From: Micromonospora sp. C28SCA-DRY-2
GTDB taxonomy: Bacteria > Actinomycetota > Actinomycetes > Mycobacteriales > Micromonosporaceae
Length of the DNA: 64,000 nucleotides
Direction of reading: 5' to 3'
NCBI RefSeq assembly: GCF_030519475.1
Contig: NZ_JAUMKD010000006.1
Location: forward strand, 289,865-353,864
In this document: positions 1 through 9,310 of the stretch, piece by piece
Position numbering within the stretch: the first letter of the stretch is position 1
Layout: each line of letters starts with the position of its first letter
Notes under the pieces: generated by a model
What the model saw: the letters and a program-made list of their open reading frames with translations, nothing else
Told to the model about the DNA's origin: nothing
Databases searched by the model: none
Translations under genes and position numbers: made by a program

Positions 1-80
1 CGGTGCGGGTCGGTGCCGGGCGAGCCGGCGGCGCGGTCCGGGTCGTCGGTGCGGGTGCGCCGCCGGGCTGTCGTCGGGGT

Positions 81-230
81 GCGCCGGCGGGTTGGCCGGC
101 GGTGTGAGGTGCGCCGCCGGGTTGGCCGGCGGTGCCGGGTGCGCCGGCGGGTTATCCGGCGGTGCCGGGTGCGCCGTCGGGTTGGCCGGCGGTGTCGTAT
201 GCGCCGTCGGGTTGGCCGGCGGCGCGGAGG
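81..230. repeat. 30-bp tandem repeat, five units
   Basis: Five consecutive 30-bp units begin at 81, 111, 141, 171 and 201. Each starts GCGCC(G/T)(C/T)CGG-like and continues GTTGGCCGGCGGTG. A degenerate partial unit lies just before 81. Read on the minus strand they encode a ten-residue Ala/Gly/Pro/Gln/Thr repeat forming the tail of the hydrolase gene at 152-1084. The unit at 141-170 carries the gene's TAA stop, where the other units have a CAA (Gln) codon. Directly visible. Confidence 0.9.
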
Positions 231-1084
231 TCGTGGCGGGCGGCCCAGACGGCGGCGGAGATGTCGGCGATCAGGCGGCAGGCGTCGTCCTCGACCTCCT
301 CGCCGGTGGGGCCGCCGTCGGCGAGGTCGGTGGTGGTGCAGACGACCACCGCGTACGGGGGCGCGTCGGCGGGGAAGACCACGCCGGCGCCGTGGCGCAC
401 CCCGCGCACCCAGCCGTTCTTGTGCGCGATCCGGGTGCCCGGGGGCAGCCCGGCGGCGAGGTCCTCGCGGTGTTCCTGGGCGAAGAGCACGTCGAGCATG
501 GCGGCGCAGTCGGCGGGGGAGGCCAGCGGGCCGGGCCGGGTGGCGCCGGTGGCCAGCGCGCCGAGCAGGGCGGCCAGGTCGGCGGCGGTGACCAGGTTGG
601 TGATGCCGGCGTCGCGGGCGGCGAAGTCCTCGATGCCGCGCCCGGTGACCGCGTTCCGGGCCCCGGCGAGGGTCCAGACCTCGGCGACGGCGGGCAGGCC
701 GACGTGGCCGATGACCAGGTTGGTGGCGAGGTTGCTGGAGCGCACGATCATCCGGTGGGCGAGCCAGCGCAGCGTGGCGGTGCCGCCGATCCGGTCCCAG
801 ACGGCGTCGTCGTTGTCGTAGTGCTGGGCGCAGGTGAAGCGGGGAGCGCCCGGCAGCGCCGAGTCGAACGAGTTGCGCACCGGGACCGGGGCGTCCAGGT
901 CGAGGGTGCCGGCCTCGGCGGCCCGGTGCAGGGCGGCGAGCACGCCGACCTTCATGGTGCTGGCCGCGTAGTGGGTGGCGTCGGGCAGCCGGGTCCAGGT
1001 CGGCGCCGCGTCGAGCCGGCCGACGTACGCCGAGACGGTGCCGGGCACCCGGTCCAGTCGGGCGTCGAGGTCATCCCAGGTCAT
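152..1084 (-). CDS. Class A beta-lactamase-like serine hydrolase
   Basis: Active-site serine hydrolase of the class A beta-lactamase/transpeptidase fold (PF13354-like). The SxxK motif is S42-T-M-K45, an SSN triad replaces the usual SDN in the middle of the protein, and a KNG motif (in HKNGW) stands for KTG. An omega-loop-like stretch (RGIEDFAARDAG) lies between them. No signal peptide is visible, so it may act in the cytoplasm, unlike secreted beta-lactamases. The ATG at 1084 is chosen because a TACGGT box ends 7 nt upstream, as for other leaderless genes here; an in-frame upstream extension also exists. The C-terminus runs into a ten-residue tandem repeat and stops inside it. Family is fairly sure; whether it hydrolyses beta-lactams is unknown. 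Confidence 0.8.
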   Translation of the reverse strand: MTWDDLDARLDRVPGTVSAYVGRLDAAPTWTRLPDATHYAASTMKVGVLAALHRAAEAGTLDLDAPVPVRNSFDSALPGAPRFTCAQHYDNDDAVWDRIGGTATLRWLAHRMIVRSSNLATNLVIGHVGLPAVAEVWTLAGARNAVTGRGIEDFAARDAGITNLVTAADLAALLGALATGATRPGPLASPADCAAMLDVLFAQEHREDLAAGLPPGTRIAHKNGWVRGVRHGAGVVFPADAPPYAVVVCTTTDLADGGPTGEEVEDDACRLIADISAAVWAARHDLRAAGQPDGAYDTAGQPDGAPGTAG

Positions 1085-1091
1085 GCCGGTG

Positions 1092-1097
1092 ACCGTA
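1092..1097 (-). promoter_or_regulatory. -10 box of leaderless promoter
   Basis: TACGGT on the minus strand ends exactly 7 nt before the ATG at 1084, placing transcription start at or next to the start codon. No convincing -35 is seen. Inference from the TANNNT pattern shared with other genes in the window. Confidence 0.45.
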
Positions 1098-1183
1098 GCC
1101 GATGACCGGATCGGCGCCGGCGGCGGACGACCCGGCACGCGGTCAAGTCGGCGGCGGGTGGTCGCGCGATTCGCGGTGGCGGC

Positions 1184-2152
1184 TCAGCGCAGCGCGGCGT
1201 CGCCGAGCGGCGTACGCCGGTAGCGGATCTCGTGCCGGTGCCGTTCCCCGGTGACGAACCCGGCGTCGCGCAGCACCGTCAGGTGCTCGGAGACCGTGCC
1301 GGCGGCCAGCGCGTGGCGGTGGGCCAGCGTGGTCGTGCTGGCCGGCTCGTCGAGGCTGACCAGCAGCGCCGCCCGGGTCCGGCCGATCAGCCGACCCAGC
1401 GCCGCGTGCCGGTCGGTGGGCTGCGGCTGCCAGAGCGTGCCGAGCCCACGCGCCGGATAGATCACCGTGGGCTGCCACGGCGGGTCCACGATGACGACGA
1501 CCTGGTCCCACTTGAAGGCGCTGGGCACCAGCACGAGCCCCTCGCCGCGCAGCTCGCGGTGCTCGTCGTCGCCGTAGTCGCGGGTCAGCAGGCCGTTGTG
1601 CCAGCGCAGTCGGGGATGCAGTTCGGCGAAGAGCCGGTCCAAGCCGCCCTCGGCGAGGCGTCGGGTCTGGAAGCCCACGTCGGCGTCGAGCAGCCCGCGT
1701 ACGGTCGGCCAGATCGGTTCGACCAGCACCTCCCAGGCCCGCCGGACGAGGGCGACCAGCGTCCGGAGCACCACTGCCGGGTCGCCCAGCAGCAGCCGGC
1801 CGGTCGCCGACTCGGCCGCGCCGGGAGTGTCCGCCAGTGATCGTCGTACCTCCGCGCGCACCCGGTCAGGGTCGGTGGCGGCCACGGCGGCGAGTTCGTC
1901 GGCGAACCGGGCGTGCGGGCTGATCGGTGGCGGCGAGAGGAAGTCGGGGGTGTAGCCCCGCCGCGGCTGGAGCAGGGTGATCGGCCGCAGGTCGAGGTCC
2001 CGCGTGTCGAGGGTGTCGAGCCAGCGGCGGTGGGGGCCGGCACCCTCGCGTGGGGAGAGCAGGCGCACCGCGAACAACGTCTCGAGAAGGGGCGAGCTGG
2101 CGAAGCGGCAGCGCAGCAGGTCGGCGGGGCTGAACCGCAGGGTCACCGCCAT
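1184..2152 (-). CDS. DUF5937 / ArsR-family transcriptional regulator
   Basis: About 322-residue protein with an N-terminal region typical of DUF5937 proteins (opening AVTLRFSPADLLRCRF) and a C-terminal winged helix-turn-helix of the ArsR type (STTTLAHRHALAAGTVSEHL as recognition region, then a wing rich in Arg/His). It probably binds DNA as a dimer; the ligand is unknown. The ATG at 2152 is preferred over the GTG at 2161 because GGAGG lies 9 nt before it, while it would overlap the GTG too closely. A 20-bp perfect palindrome lies just upstream between this gene and the divergent TPR gene, suggesting autoregulation and control of the neighbour. Confidence 0.75.
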   Translation of the reverse strand: MAVTLRFSPADLLRCRFASSPLLETLFAVRLLSPREGAGPHRRWLDTLDTRDLDLRPITLLQPRRGYTPDFLSPPPISPHARFADELAAVAATDPDRVRAEVRRSLADTPGAAESATGRLLLGDPAVVLRTLVALVRRAWEVLVEPIWPTVRGLLDADVGFQTRRLAEGGLDRLFAELHPRLRWHNGLLTRDYGDDEHRELRGEGLVLVPSAFKWDQVVVIVDPPWQPTVIYPARGLGTLWQPQPTDRHAALGRLIGRTRAALLVSLDEPASTTTLAHRHALAAGTVSEHLTVLRDAGFVTGERHRHEIRYRRTPLGDAALR

Positions 2153-2173
2153 CCGCTCCACCCTCCGCCGGAA

Positions 2174-2193
2174 GATTCGGCGGTCGCCGAATC
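2174..2193. promoter_or_regulatory. Palindromic operator between divergent genes
   Basis: GATTCGGCG-GT-CGCCGAATC is a perfect inverted repeat with 9-bp arms and a 2-bp centre, 22 bp upstream of the DUF5937/ArsR start and about 70 bp upstream of the TPR gene start. Size and symmetry fit a dimeric winged-helix binding site. The regulator assignment is inference. Confidence 0.6.
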
Positions 2194-2264
2194 ACTGGCG
2201 GCGACGGTACCAGCGCTCGCAGAGTGCCTTCCGCCTGGACCGACGACTGACGAGGAGAACGACG

Positions 2265-2771
2265 ATGAACCCGAGCGCCGACTGGGAGCAGCGCAGCGCG
2301 GAGCTGTGGGCGTCCTTCAACGCGGCACCCGACGACTGGGACGCGGAGGAGTTCCGCGGGCGGGTCGGCGCCCTCGCCGACGAGTTGGGCCCGGATCATC
2401 CGGTGGCGGCGTTCGAGCGGGCCTGCGCCTGGGACTCCACCGGTCACTCGGACCGGGCGGTCCCGCTCTACCGCAGGGCGCTGGAACTGGGCATCGACGG
2501 CATCCGCCGGCGCCGCTCGGTGATCCAGTTGGCCAGTTCGTTGCGGAACATCGGGCAGGCCGCGGAGAGCGTCCGGCTGCTGACCGAGGAGCGCGAGCGC
2601 GGCTCGGACGAGCTCGACGACGCGGTCAGCGCGACGCTCGCGCTGGCGCTGACCAGCGTCGGCCGGGAGCGGGAGGCGGTGTCGATCGCCGTCGGCGCGC
2701 TCGCCCAGCACCTGCCGCGCTACCAGCGGTCGATGGCCAACTACGCCCGGCTCCTGGTCGAGCCCACCTGA
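2265..2771 (+). CDS. Tetratricopeptide repeat protein (TPR_5-like)
   Basis: A 168-residue soluble protein composed largely of helical TPR units. Visible repeats include HPVAAFERACAWDSTGHSDRAVPLYRRALELG and the following RRSVIQLASSLRNIGQAAESVRLL segment (positions about 45-110), then an Ala-rich pair of helices. This resembles the short actinobacterial TPR_5 proteins of unknown partner. The ATG at 2265 is supported by GAGGAGAAC just upstream; the longer open frame before it overlaps the divergent regulator and is not needed. It is divergent from the DUF5937/ArsR regulator and probably controlled through the palindrome between them. No catalytic function is expected; it is likely a protein-interaction scaffold. 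Confidence 0.75.
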   Translation: MNPSADWEQRSAELWASFNAAPDDWDAEEFRGRVGALADELGPDHPVAAFERACAWDSTGHSDRAVPLYRRALELGIDGIRRRRSVIQLASSLRNIGQAAESVRLLTEERERGSDELDDAVSATLALALTSVGREREAVSIAVGALAQHLPRYQRSMANYARLLVEPT

Positions 2772-2793
2772 CCGGCCGAACGGGCTGGTCGCG

Positions 2794-2942
2794 GTGCGGC
2801 CGTCCCGACTGGGGCCGGGGGAGGTGCGGCCGTCCGGCCGGGGGGCCGGGGGGAGGTGTGGCCGGCCGGCCAGGGCCGGTCAGTGTGTTGCCGGCCGGCC
2901 GGAACCGGTCGGAGTGTTGCCGTCCGGCCGGGGCCGGAGGAG
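2794..2942. repeat. Intergenic tandem repeat, five units of 29-32 bp
   Basis: Units start at 2794, 2824, 2856, 2885 and 2914, each beginning GTG(C/T)(G/T)GCCG(T/G)CCGGCC and ending with a GGCCGG-containing block. The array fills the 240-bp space between the convergent TPR gene and typA and lies outside both reading frames. Dense GGCCGG motifs could fold and may help terminate transcription from both sides. Directly visible as repeats; role unknown. Confidence 0.75.
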
Positions 2943-3011
2943 GGGCGGCGACGAGGCCGGGGCCGGCCCGCGCGTGGCGGACCGGCCCCGGTCGGTCGGT
3001 GCGGTGGCCGC

Positions 3012-4880
<1,869 letters not shown>

Positions 4881-5016
4881 ACCCTCCATACTCTCCTGTC
4901 TGCGGTTGCCGGGGTCGGGTCGGGGTCAACCCCCAGATGGCCCCGGTCTGTGGCGAAACTGCTGTCCCAGCCGTCCGGACGGCTGGCATGCTGACCCTCG
5001 TGTTCATGGGGGCCGA

Positions 5017-6420
5017 GTGCACGACCTGCTGACGTCTCTGCAGAGCCTGCCGGCCCTGCTGATCTACCTGGTCGCCGCGCTGATCGTCGCGGCGGAGACC
5101 GCCGTGATCTTCGGGCTGCTGGTGCCGGGCGAGGCGACCCTGCTGCTGGTCGGCTTCCTAGCGTACGCGGGGACGTTACGGCTCGCCCCCGCGCTGCTGG
5201 TGATGGTGGGCGCCGCCGTGATCGGCGACACACTCGCGTTCCGCGCCGGCCGGCGGTACGGGCCGCGGCTGCGGGCCAGCCGGCTCGGCGCCCGGGTCGG
5301 CCCGCACCGGTGGAGCCGGGCGGAGGCGATGCTCGGCCGGCTCGGCGGGCGGGGGGTGTTCACCGCCCGCTGGGTGGCCTTCGCCCGCACCCTGGTGCCC
5401 CGGCTGGCCGGCGCGGCGGGCATGCCGTACCGGCGGTTCGCGCCGTGGAACGCGGCCGGGGTGGCCAGCTGGGTGGGCGGGTCGGTGCTGGTCGGCTACC
5501 TGGCCGGCGAGTCGTACGAGACGGTCTCCCGGCTGCTCGGCCGGGCCACCGGCGCGGTGCTGGTGCTGCTGGCCGGCCTGGTCGCGGTGGTGCTGGCCGG
5601 GCGGTGGCTGGGGCGCAACCCGGACCCGGCCCGGGCGCTGCTGTCCCGGGCCGCCGGGCTGCCGCCGGTGCGCTGGCTCAGCGCCCGCTACGGCATCCTG
5701 TTCTTCCTGCTCGCCATGCGGATCGGCCCGGCCTGGACGCTGCTGCTCAACCTGGCCGCCGGGCTGTTGCTGCTCTTCGTCGCCGGGCTGGCCATCGCCT
5801 GGCTGCTCGGGGCGGTGGTGCGGCACAGCGGGCTGGCCGTGGTCGACGGGGCGATCGCCGGCTGGTTCGCCGACCGGCGTACCCCCGGCACTGCCGACGC
5901 CACCCTCGCGGTGGTCTCGGTGCTGCGCGGCTCGGTCCTGATCGCGGTGGTGGCGGTGCTGGCCGCGGTCCTGGCCTGGCGGCACCGGCCCTGGCAGGCC
6001 GACCTGCTCAGCGTGGTCGGCACGGCCGGGGCGTTCATGCCGCTGGTGGTGCTGGCCGTGGTGACCGACCTCACCGGCCCGGGCGGCGGGGCTGTCGTCT
6101 TCCCGACCCAGACCGCGGTGGTGACGGCGAGCCTGGCCACCCTCGCCTGGCTGGTGTCCCGGCACGCCCGCTGGCCGGTGGCGGTCGCCGCCTGGACGGC
6201 CGCCGCGGTCGGCGTGGTGGGCCTCGGCGGGGCCCGGCTCTACCTGGGCTTCAGCACCGCCAGCGGCACCCTCGGGTCGGTGCTGCTCGGCATCGCCTGG
6301 ACAACCGTGTTCATGGTGGCCTGGGCCACCCGGGACCGGGCGGTGGGCGGCGCCCGGGAGCCGGCGGACGGGCCGGAGGAGCTGCCGTCGGAGCCCCGCC
6401 GGCCGGTCCAGCCCTGCTAG
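5017..6420 (+). CDS. DedA (VTT) family protein fused to degenerate PAP2 domain
   Basis: Membrane protein of 467 residues. The first ~200 residues are a DedA/SNARE-associated (VTT) domain, with the acidic VPGEATLLL segment in helix 1 and the FTARWVAFARTLVPRLAG region typical of lipid scramblase/undecaprenyl-phosphate flippase relatives. The remainder (about 225-455) has the membrane layout of a PAP2 phosphatase. The catalytic PSGH signature is replaced by FPTQTA near residue 361, and the final SRxYLGxHxxxD motif reads GARLYLGFSTASGT, so both catalytic histidines appear lost. GTG 5017 is the first plausible start, with GGGGG a few nt upstream. Probable lipid-carrier transport or binding role; the PAP2 half is unlikely to be an enzyme. 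Confidence 0.8.
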   Translation: MHDLLTSLQSLPALLIYLVAALIVAAETAVIFGLLVPGEATLLLVGFLAYAGTLRLAPALLVMVGAAVIGDTLAFRAGRRYGPRLRASRLGARVGPHRWSRAEAMLGRLGGRGVFTARWVAFARTLVPRLAGAAGMPYRRFAPWNAAGVASWVGGSVLVGYLAGESYETVSRLLGRATGAVLVLLAGLVAVVLAGRWLGRNPDPARALLSRAAGLPPVRWLSARYGILFFLLAMRIGPAWTLLLNLAAGLLLLFVAGLAIAWLLGAVVRHSGLAVVDGAIAGWFADRRTPGTADATLAVVSVLRGSVLIAVVAVLAAVLAWRHRPWQADLLSVVGTAGAFMPLVVLAVVTDLTGPGGGAVVFPTQTAVVTASLATLAWLVSRHARWPVAVAAWTAAAVGVVGLGGARLYLGFSTASGTLGSVLLGIAWTTVFMVAWATRDRAVGGAREPADGPEELPSEPRRPVQPC

Positions 6421-6474
6421 CGGCGGCGTCCACGGCTTCCGGCGCGGCGACGCCCCCGGCGCACCCCGGGCGGG

Positions 6475-6508
6475 GCGGCGGGGCCGGGCGGGCGCCCGAC
6501 CCCGCCGC
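6475..6508. terminator. Bidirectional hairpin terminator
   Basis: A 16-bp stem with one C/A mismatch (arms 6475-6490 and 6493-6508) sits between the convergent DedA-PAP2 and MMPL genes. It has no T tract, as is common in actinobacteria. Confidence 0.65.
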
Positions 6509-6512
6509 GGGT

Positions 6513-8633
6513 TCACCGCCGGGCGGCGACCGGGTCGGGGTGGGCCGGGGCCGGCTCGGTCCGCTCGATCCGGCCCGGCCACCAGAACCGGTCGCCGAGC
6601 AGGAACGCCAGCGCCGGCACCAGCACCGTACGGACCAGCAGGGTGTCGAGCAGGACGCCGATGCAGACGATGATCCCGATCTGGGTGAGCAGGATCAGCG
6701 GCAGCACGCCCAGCACGGCGAAGACCGCGGCGAGCAGCACCCCGGCGCTGGTGATCACCCCGCCGGTGACCCCCAGCGCGGACCGCATGCCGGCGCGGGT
6801 GCCGGTGGCGCGGGCGTCCTCGCGGGCCCGGGTGACCAGGAAGATGTTGTAGTCCACCCCGAGCGCCACCAGGAACACGAAGGCGAGCAGCAGCACCTGG
6901 CTGTCCAGCGCCGGGAACCCGAGCACGTGGTCGAAGAGCAGCCACGCCGCGCCCAGGCTGGCGAAGAACGAGGCGATCACGGTGAGCACCAGCAGCACCG
7001 GGGCGAGCAGGCCGCGCAGCAGCAGCACGAGCACGGCGCCGACGAGCAGCAGGATGATCGGCAGGATCAGCCGCAGGTCCTTGCCGTTGGCCTCGTCGGA
7101 GTCGTAGGTGGCGGCGACCGTGCCGCCCACCACCGCCCCGGTGAAGGGGTCGGCGCCGTCGACCGCGGGCGGGGCGGAGCCGGGCACCGCGGCGACCGCG
7201 TCGCGCAGCGCCTCGACCGTCCGGTCGGAGCCGGCCGTGCCCGGCTCGTCCTCGAGCACCACGTCGACCTGGGCCACCGCGGCGCCCGCCTCGCCGGGGC
7301 GCGCGGACGCGACGCCCGGCACGGCCGCGGCGGCCGCCGTGACGGCCGGCACCGCCGCGGGCGTGGTGAGCACGGCGACCGGCTGGGTGGTGCCGGCGGG
7401 GAAGGCCCGGGCGAGGATCTCCGCGCCGGCGACCGCCTCGGGCTTGACCCGGAACTGCTCGGTCTCCGACAGGCCGGTGCGGATGCCGAGCCCGCCCAGG
7501 GCGAGCGCGGCGAGCAGCAGCACCGACAGCGCCGCCACCGGCGCGGGCCGGCGCTCGACGGCGGCGCCGAGCCGGCCCCACAGCCGGCCCTCGCGCACCG
7601 CGCCACCGACCCGGGGCACGAACGGCCAGAACAGGCCCCGGCCGAAGATCACCAGGGCGGCGGGGAGGACGAACAGCGCCGACGCCATGGCGAGCACGAC
7701 GCCGGTGGCGCAGGCCACCGCGAGGGCCCGGTTGAGCTCCTGCTCGGACAGCAGGAGGGTGAGCACGCCGAGCACGACGGTGAAGCCGCTGGCGAGAATC
7801 GGCTCGGCGGTGCGGCGCAGGGCGGCGCGCATCGCCACGAAGCGGTCCTCCTCGCGCCGCAGTTCCTCCCGGTAGCGGGCGATGAGCAGCAGCGCGTAGT
7901 CCGTGGCGGCACCGAAGACGAGGACGCTGGCGATGCCGGTGACCGCGCCGCCGGGCATGTTGATGCCGACCGCGGGGACGATCGTGTCCAGGGCGCGCAG
8001 GGTGAGCTGCTCGGTGGCGGCCACGACGACGAGCGGCACGATCCACAGGAACGGGCTGCGGTAGGTGACGAGCAGCAGCAGCGCGACCACCGCGGCGGTG
8101 ACGGTCAGCAGCGTGGTGTCGGCGCCGTCGAAGACCTTGGTCAGGTCGGTGGTGAAGGCGGGCCCACCGGTCACCGAGACGGTGAGTGTCTCGGGCACGT
8201 CGTCGAGGGCGGCGCGGAGCTGGTCGACCCGGCCGGCGACCTCCTCCTGCCCGCCGGCGGTCGACAGCGGCACGACGACCAGGGCGACGGTGCCGTCCGG
8301 GGAGACCTGCGGCGGGCTGACCCGGCCGCCGGCGGCGAACCCGCCCAGCTCGCCCGCCTGGCCGGCGAGCGCCGCGCGGTCGGCCTCGGTGAGCGGGCCG
8401 CCGTCGGCGCGGCTGGTGACCACGATCGCCGGCTGCACGTCGCGGGAGGGCAGCTGGTCCTGGAGCCGTTCGACCTGGGTCGACTGCCACTGCACGGACA
8501 GGCCGGTGGCCGAGACCGGTTCCGGGTTGTCCGGCTTGGGCAGCCCGAAGACGGCGGCGCCGACGACGATCGCGGCGACCACGGTGAGCCACGCGGCCAG
8601 CCGGCCACGGGCGACGCGGGTGAACAGGGACAT
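6513..8633 (-). CDS. MMPL-family RND-type exporter
   Basis: Membrane transporter of 706 residues with the two-fold MMPL layout: one N-terminal helix (LAAWLTVVAAIVVGAAVFGL), a large extracytoplasmic loop, five helices including FGAATDYALLLIARYREEL, a second loop, and a repeated five-helix set with ALGVDYNIFLVTRAREDA. The paired GxxxDY motifs in the two halves are the proton-relay signatures of this family. Start ATG 8633 is supported by GGAGG with an 8-nt spacer. Divergent from a MarR-family gene with two inverted repeats between them, so it is probably repressed by that MarR protein. Substrate (lipid or drug) cannot be told from sequence. Confidence 0.9.
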   Translation of the reverse strand: MSLFTRVARGRLAAWLTVVAAIVVGAAVFGLPKPDNPEPVSATGLSVQWQSTQVERLQDQLPSRDVQPAIVVTSRADGGPLTEADRAALAGQAGELGGFAAGGRVSPPQVSPDGTVALVVVPLSTAGGQEEVAGRVDQLRAALDDVPETLTVSVTGGPAFTTDLTKVFDGADTTLLTVTAAVVALLLLVTYRSPFLWIVPLVVVAATEQLTLRALDTIVPAVGINMPGGAVTGIASVLVFGAATDYALLLIARYREELRREEDRFVAMRAALRRTAEPILASGFTVVLGVLTLLLSEQELNRALAVACATGVVLAMASALFVLPAALVIFGRGLFWPFVPRVGGAVREGRLWGRLGAAVERRPAPVAALSVLLLAALALGGLGIRTGLSETEQFRVKPEAVAGAEILARAFPAGTTQPVAVLTTPAAVPAVTAAAAAVPGVASARPGEAGAAVAQVDVVLEDEPGTAGSDRTVEALRDAVAAVPGSAPPAVDGADPFTGAVVGGTVAATYDSDEANGKDLRLILPIILLLVGAVLVLLLRGLLAPVLLVLTVIASFFASLGAAWLLFDHVLGFPALDSQVLLLAFVFLVALGVDYNIFLVTRAREDARATGTRAGMRSALGVTGGVITSAGVLLAAVFAVLGVLPLILLTQIGIIVCIGVLLDTLLVRTVLVPALAFLLGDRFWWPGRIERTEPAPAHPDPVAARR

Positions 8634-8707
8634 GGGCGGCGCCTCCCGGTCTGCGGCCGGCGGGCGGCGGCCGCGGACGCGGCGGCACCTTCTCCCGGCT
8701 GCCAAGT

Positions 8708-8724
8708 ATCTCGACAACCGAGAT
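8708..8724. promoter_or_regulatory. MarR operator candidate 1
   Basis: ATCTCG-ACAAC-CGAGAT, a perfect inverted repeat with 6-bp arms, lies in the 147-bp region between the divergent MMPL and MarR genes. Binding by the adjacent MarR protein is inference. Confidence 0.6.
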
Positions 8725-8735
8725 TATCGACCGCT

Positions 8736-8752
8736 GAGTTATGCTGCAACTC
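8736..8752. promoter_or_regulatory. MarR operator candidate 2
   Basis: GAGTT-ATGCTGC-AACTC is a second perfect inverted repeat 11 bp beyond the first, on the marR side. Two sites would let one repressor control both divergent promoters. Inference. Confidence 0.45.
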
Positions 8753-8780
8753 GACACCGACGGGGGCAGGGAAGGCGGAC

Positions 8781-9308
8781 GTGGCGACGCACGGCATGTA
8801 CCGGCGGCGGGAGACCCGACGCGAACGGCTGGTCGCGGAGATCGCCGCGGAGCTGCGCCGCTACTCCAGCGACGCCCAGCACATCGGGCACGCCTTCGCC
8901 AACCTGCACGGGCTCAACGCCACCGACCTGCAGGCGCTGATCGCGGTGATGGACGCCGAACTGGCCGACCAGCCGATCACCCCCGGGCGCCTGGGCGAGC
9001 AGCTCAACCTCTCCTCCGGCTCGGTCACCGCCCTGATCGACCGGCTGGAACGGGCCGGGCACATCCGCCGCGACCGCGACACCGCCGACCGGCGGAAGGT
9101 CTTCCTGCGCTACGCCGACCGGGGCGCCGAGCTGGCGACGGACTTCTTCCGGCCGCTGGGGCGGCGTACCGACGAGGTGATGTCCGGGTTCACCGACGAC
9201 GAGCTGGCGGTGGTGCACCGGTTCATGTCGGCGATGAGCGCCTCGATGCGCGAACACCGCGACAGCGTCCGCTCGGCCCGTCTGGCCCCGGCCCGTCGCC
9301 CGGGCTGA
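8781..9308 (+). CDS. MarR-family transcriptional regulator
   Basis: About 175-residue winged-helix regulator. The DNA-recognition region is TPGRLGEQLNLSSGSVTALI and the wing carries the MarR hallmark DRRKVFLRYADRG (D-R-R-x10 pattern). GTG 8781 is used, with GGGAAGG a few nt upstream; an ATG at 8796 is an alternative. It is divergent from the MMPL exporter, and the CocE-type hydrolase begins 2 nt after its stop, so regulator and hydrolase are one transcription unit. Likely represses both promoters until a lipophilic ligand binds, as in characterised MarR-exporter pairs; the ligand is unknown. Confidence 0.88.
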   Translation: MATHGMYRRRETRRERLVAEIAAELRRYSSDAQHIGHAFANLHGLNATDLQALIAVMDAELADQPITPGRLGEQLNLSSGSVTALIDRLERAGHIRRDRDTADRRKVFLRYADRGAELATDFFRPLGRRTDEVMSGFTDDELAVVHRFMSAMSASMREHRDSVRSARLAPARRPG

Positions 9309-9310
9309 CC

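Noticed and set aside
13..591. Arg-rich plus-strand frame at the left edge
   Set aside because: Generated by the 30-bp GC repeats opposite the hydrolase gene; no start signal or domain.
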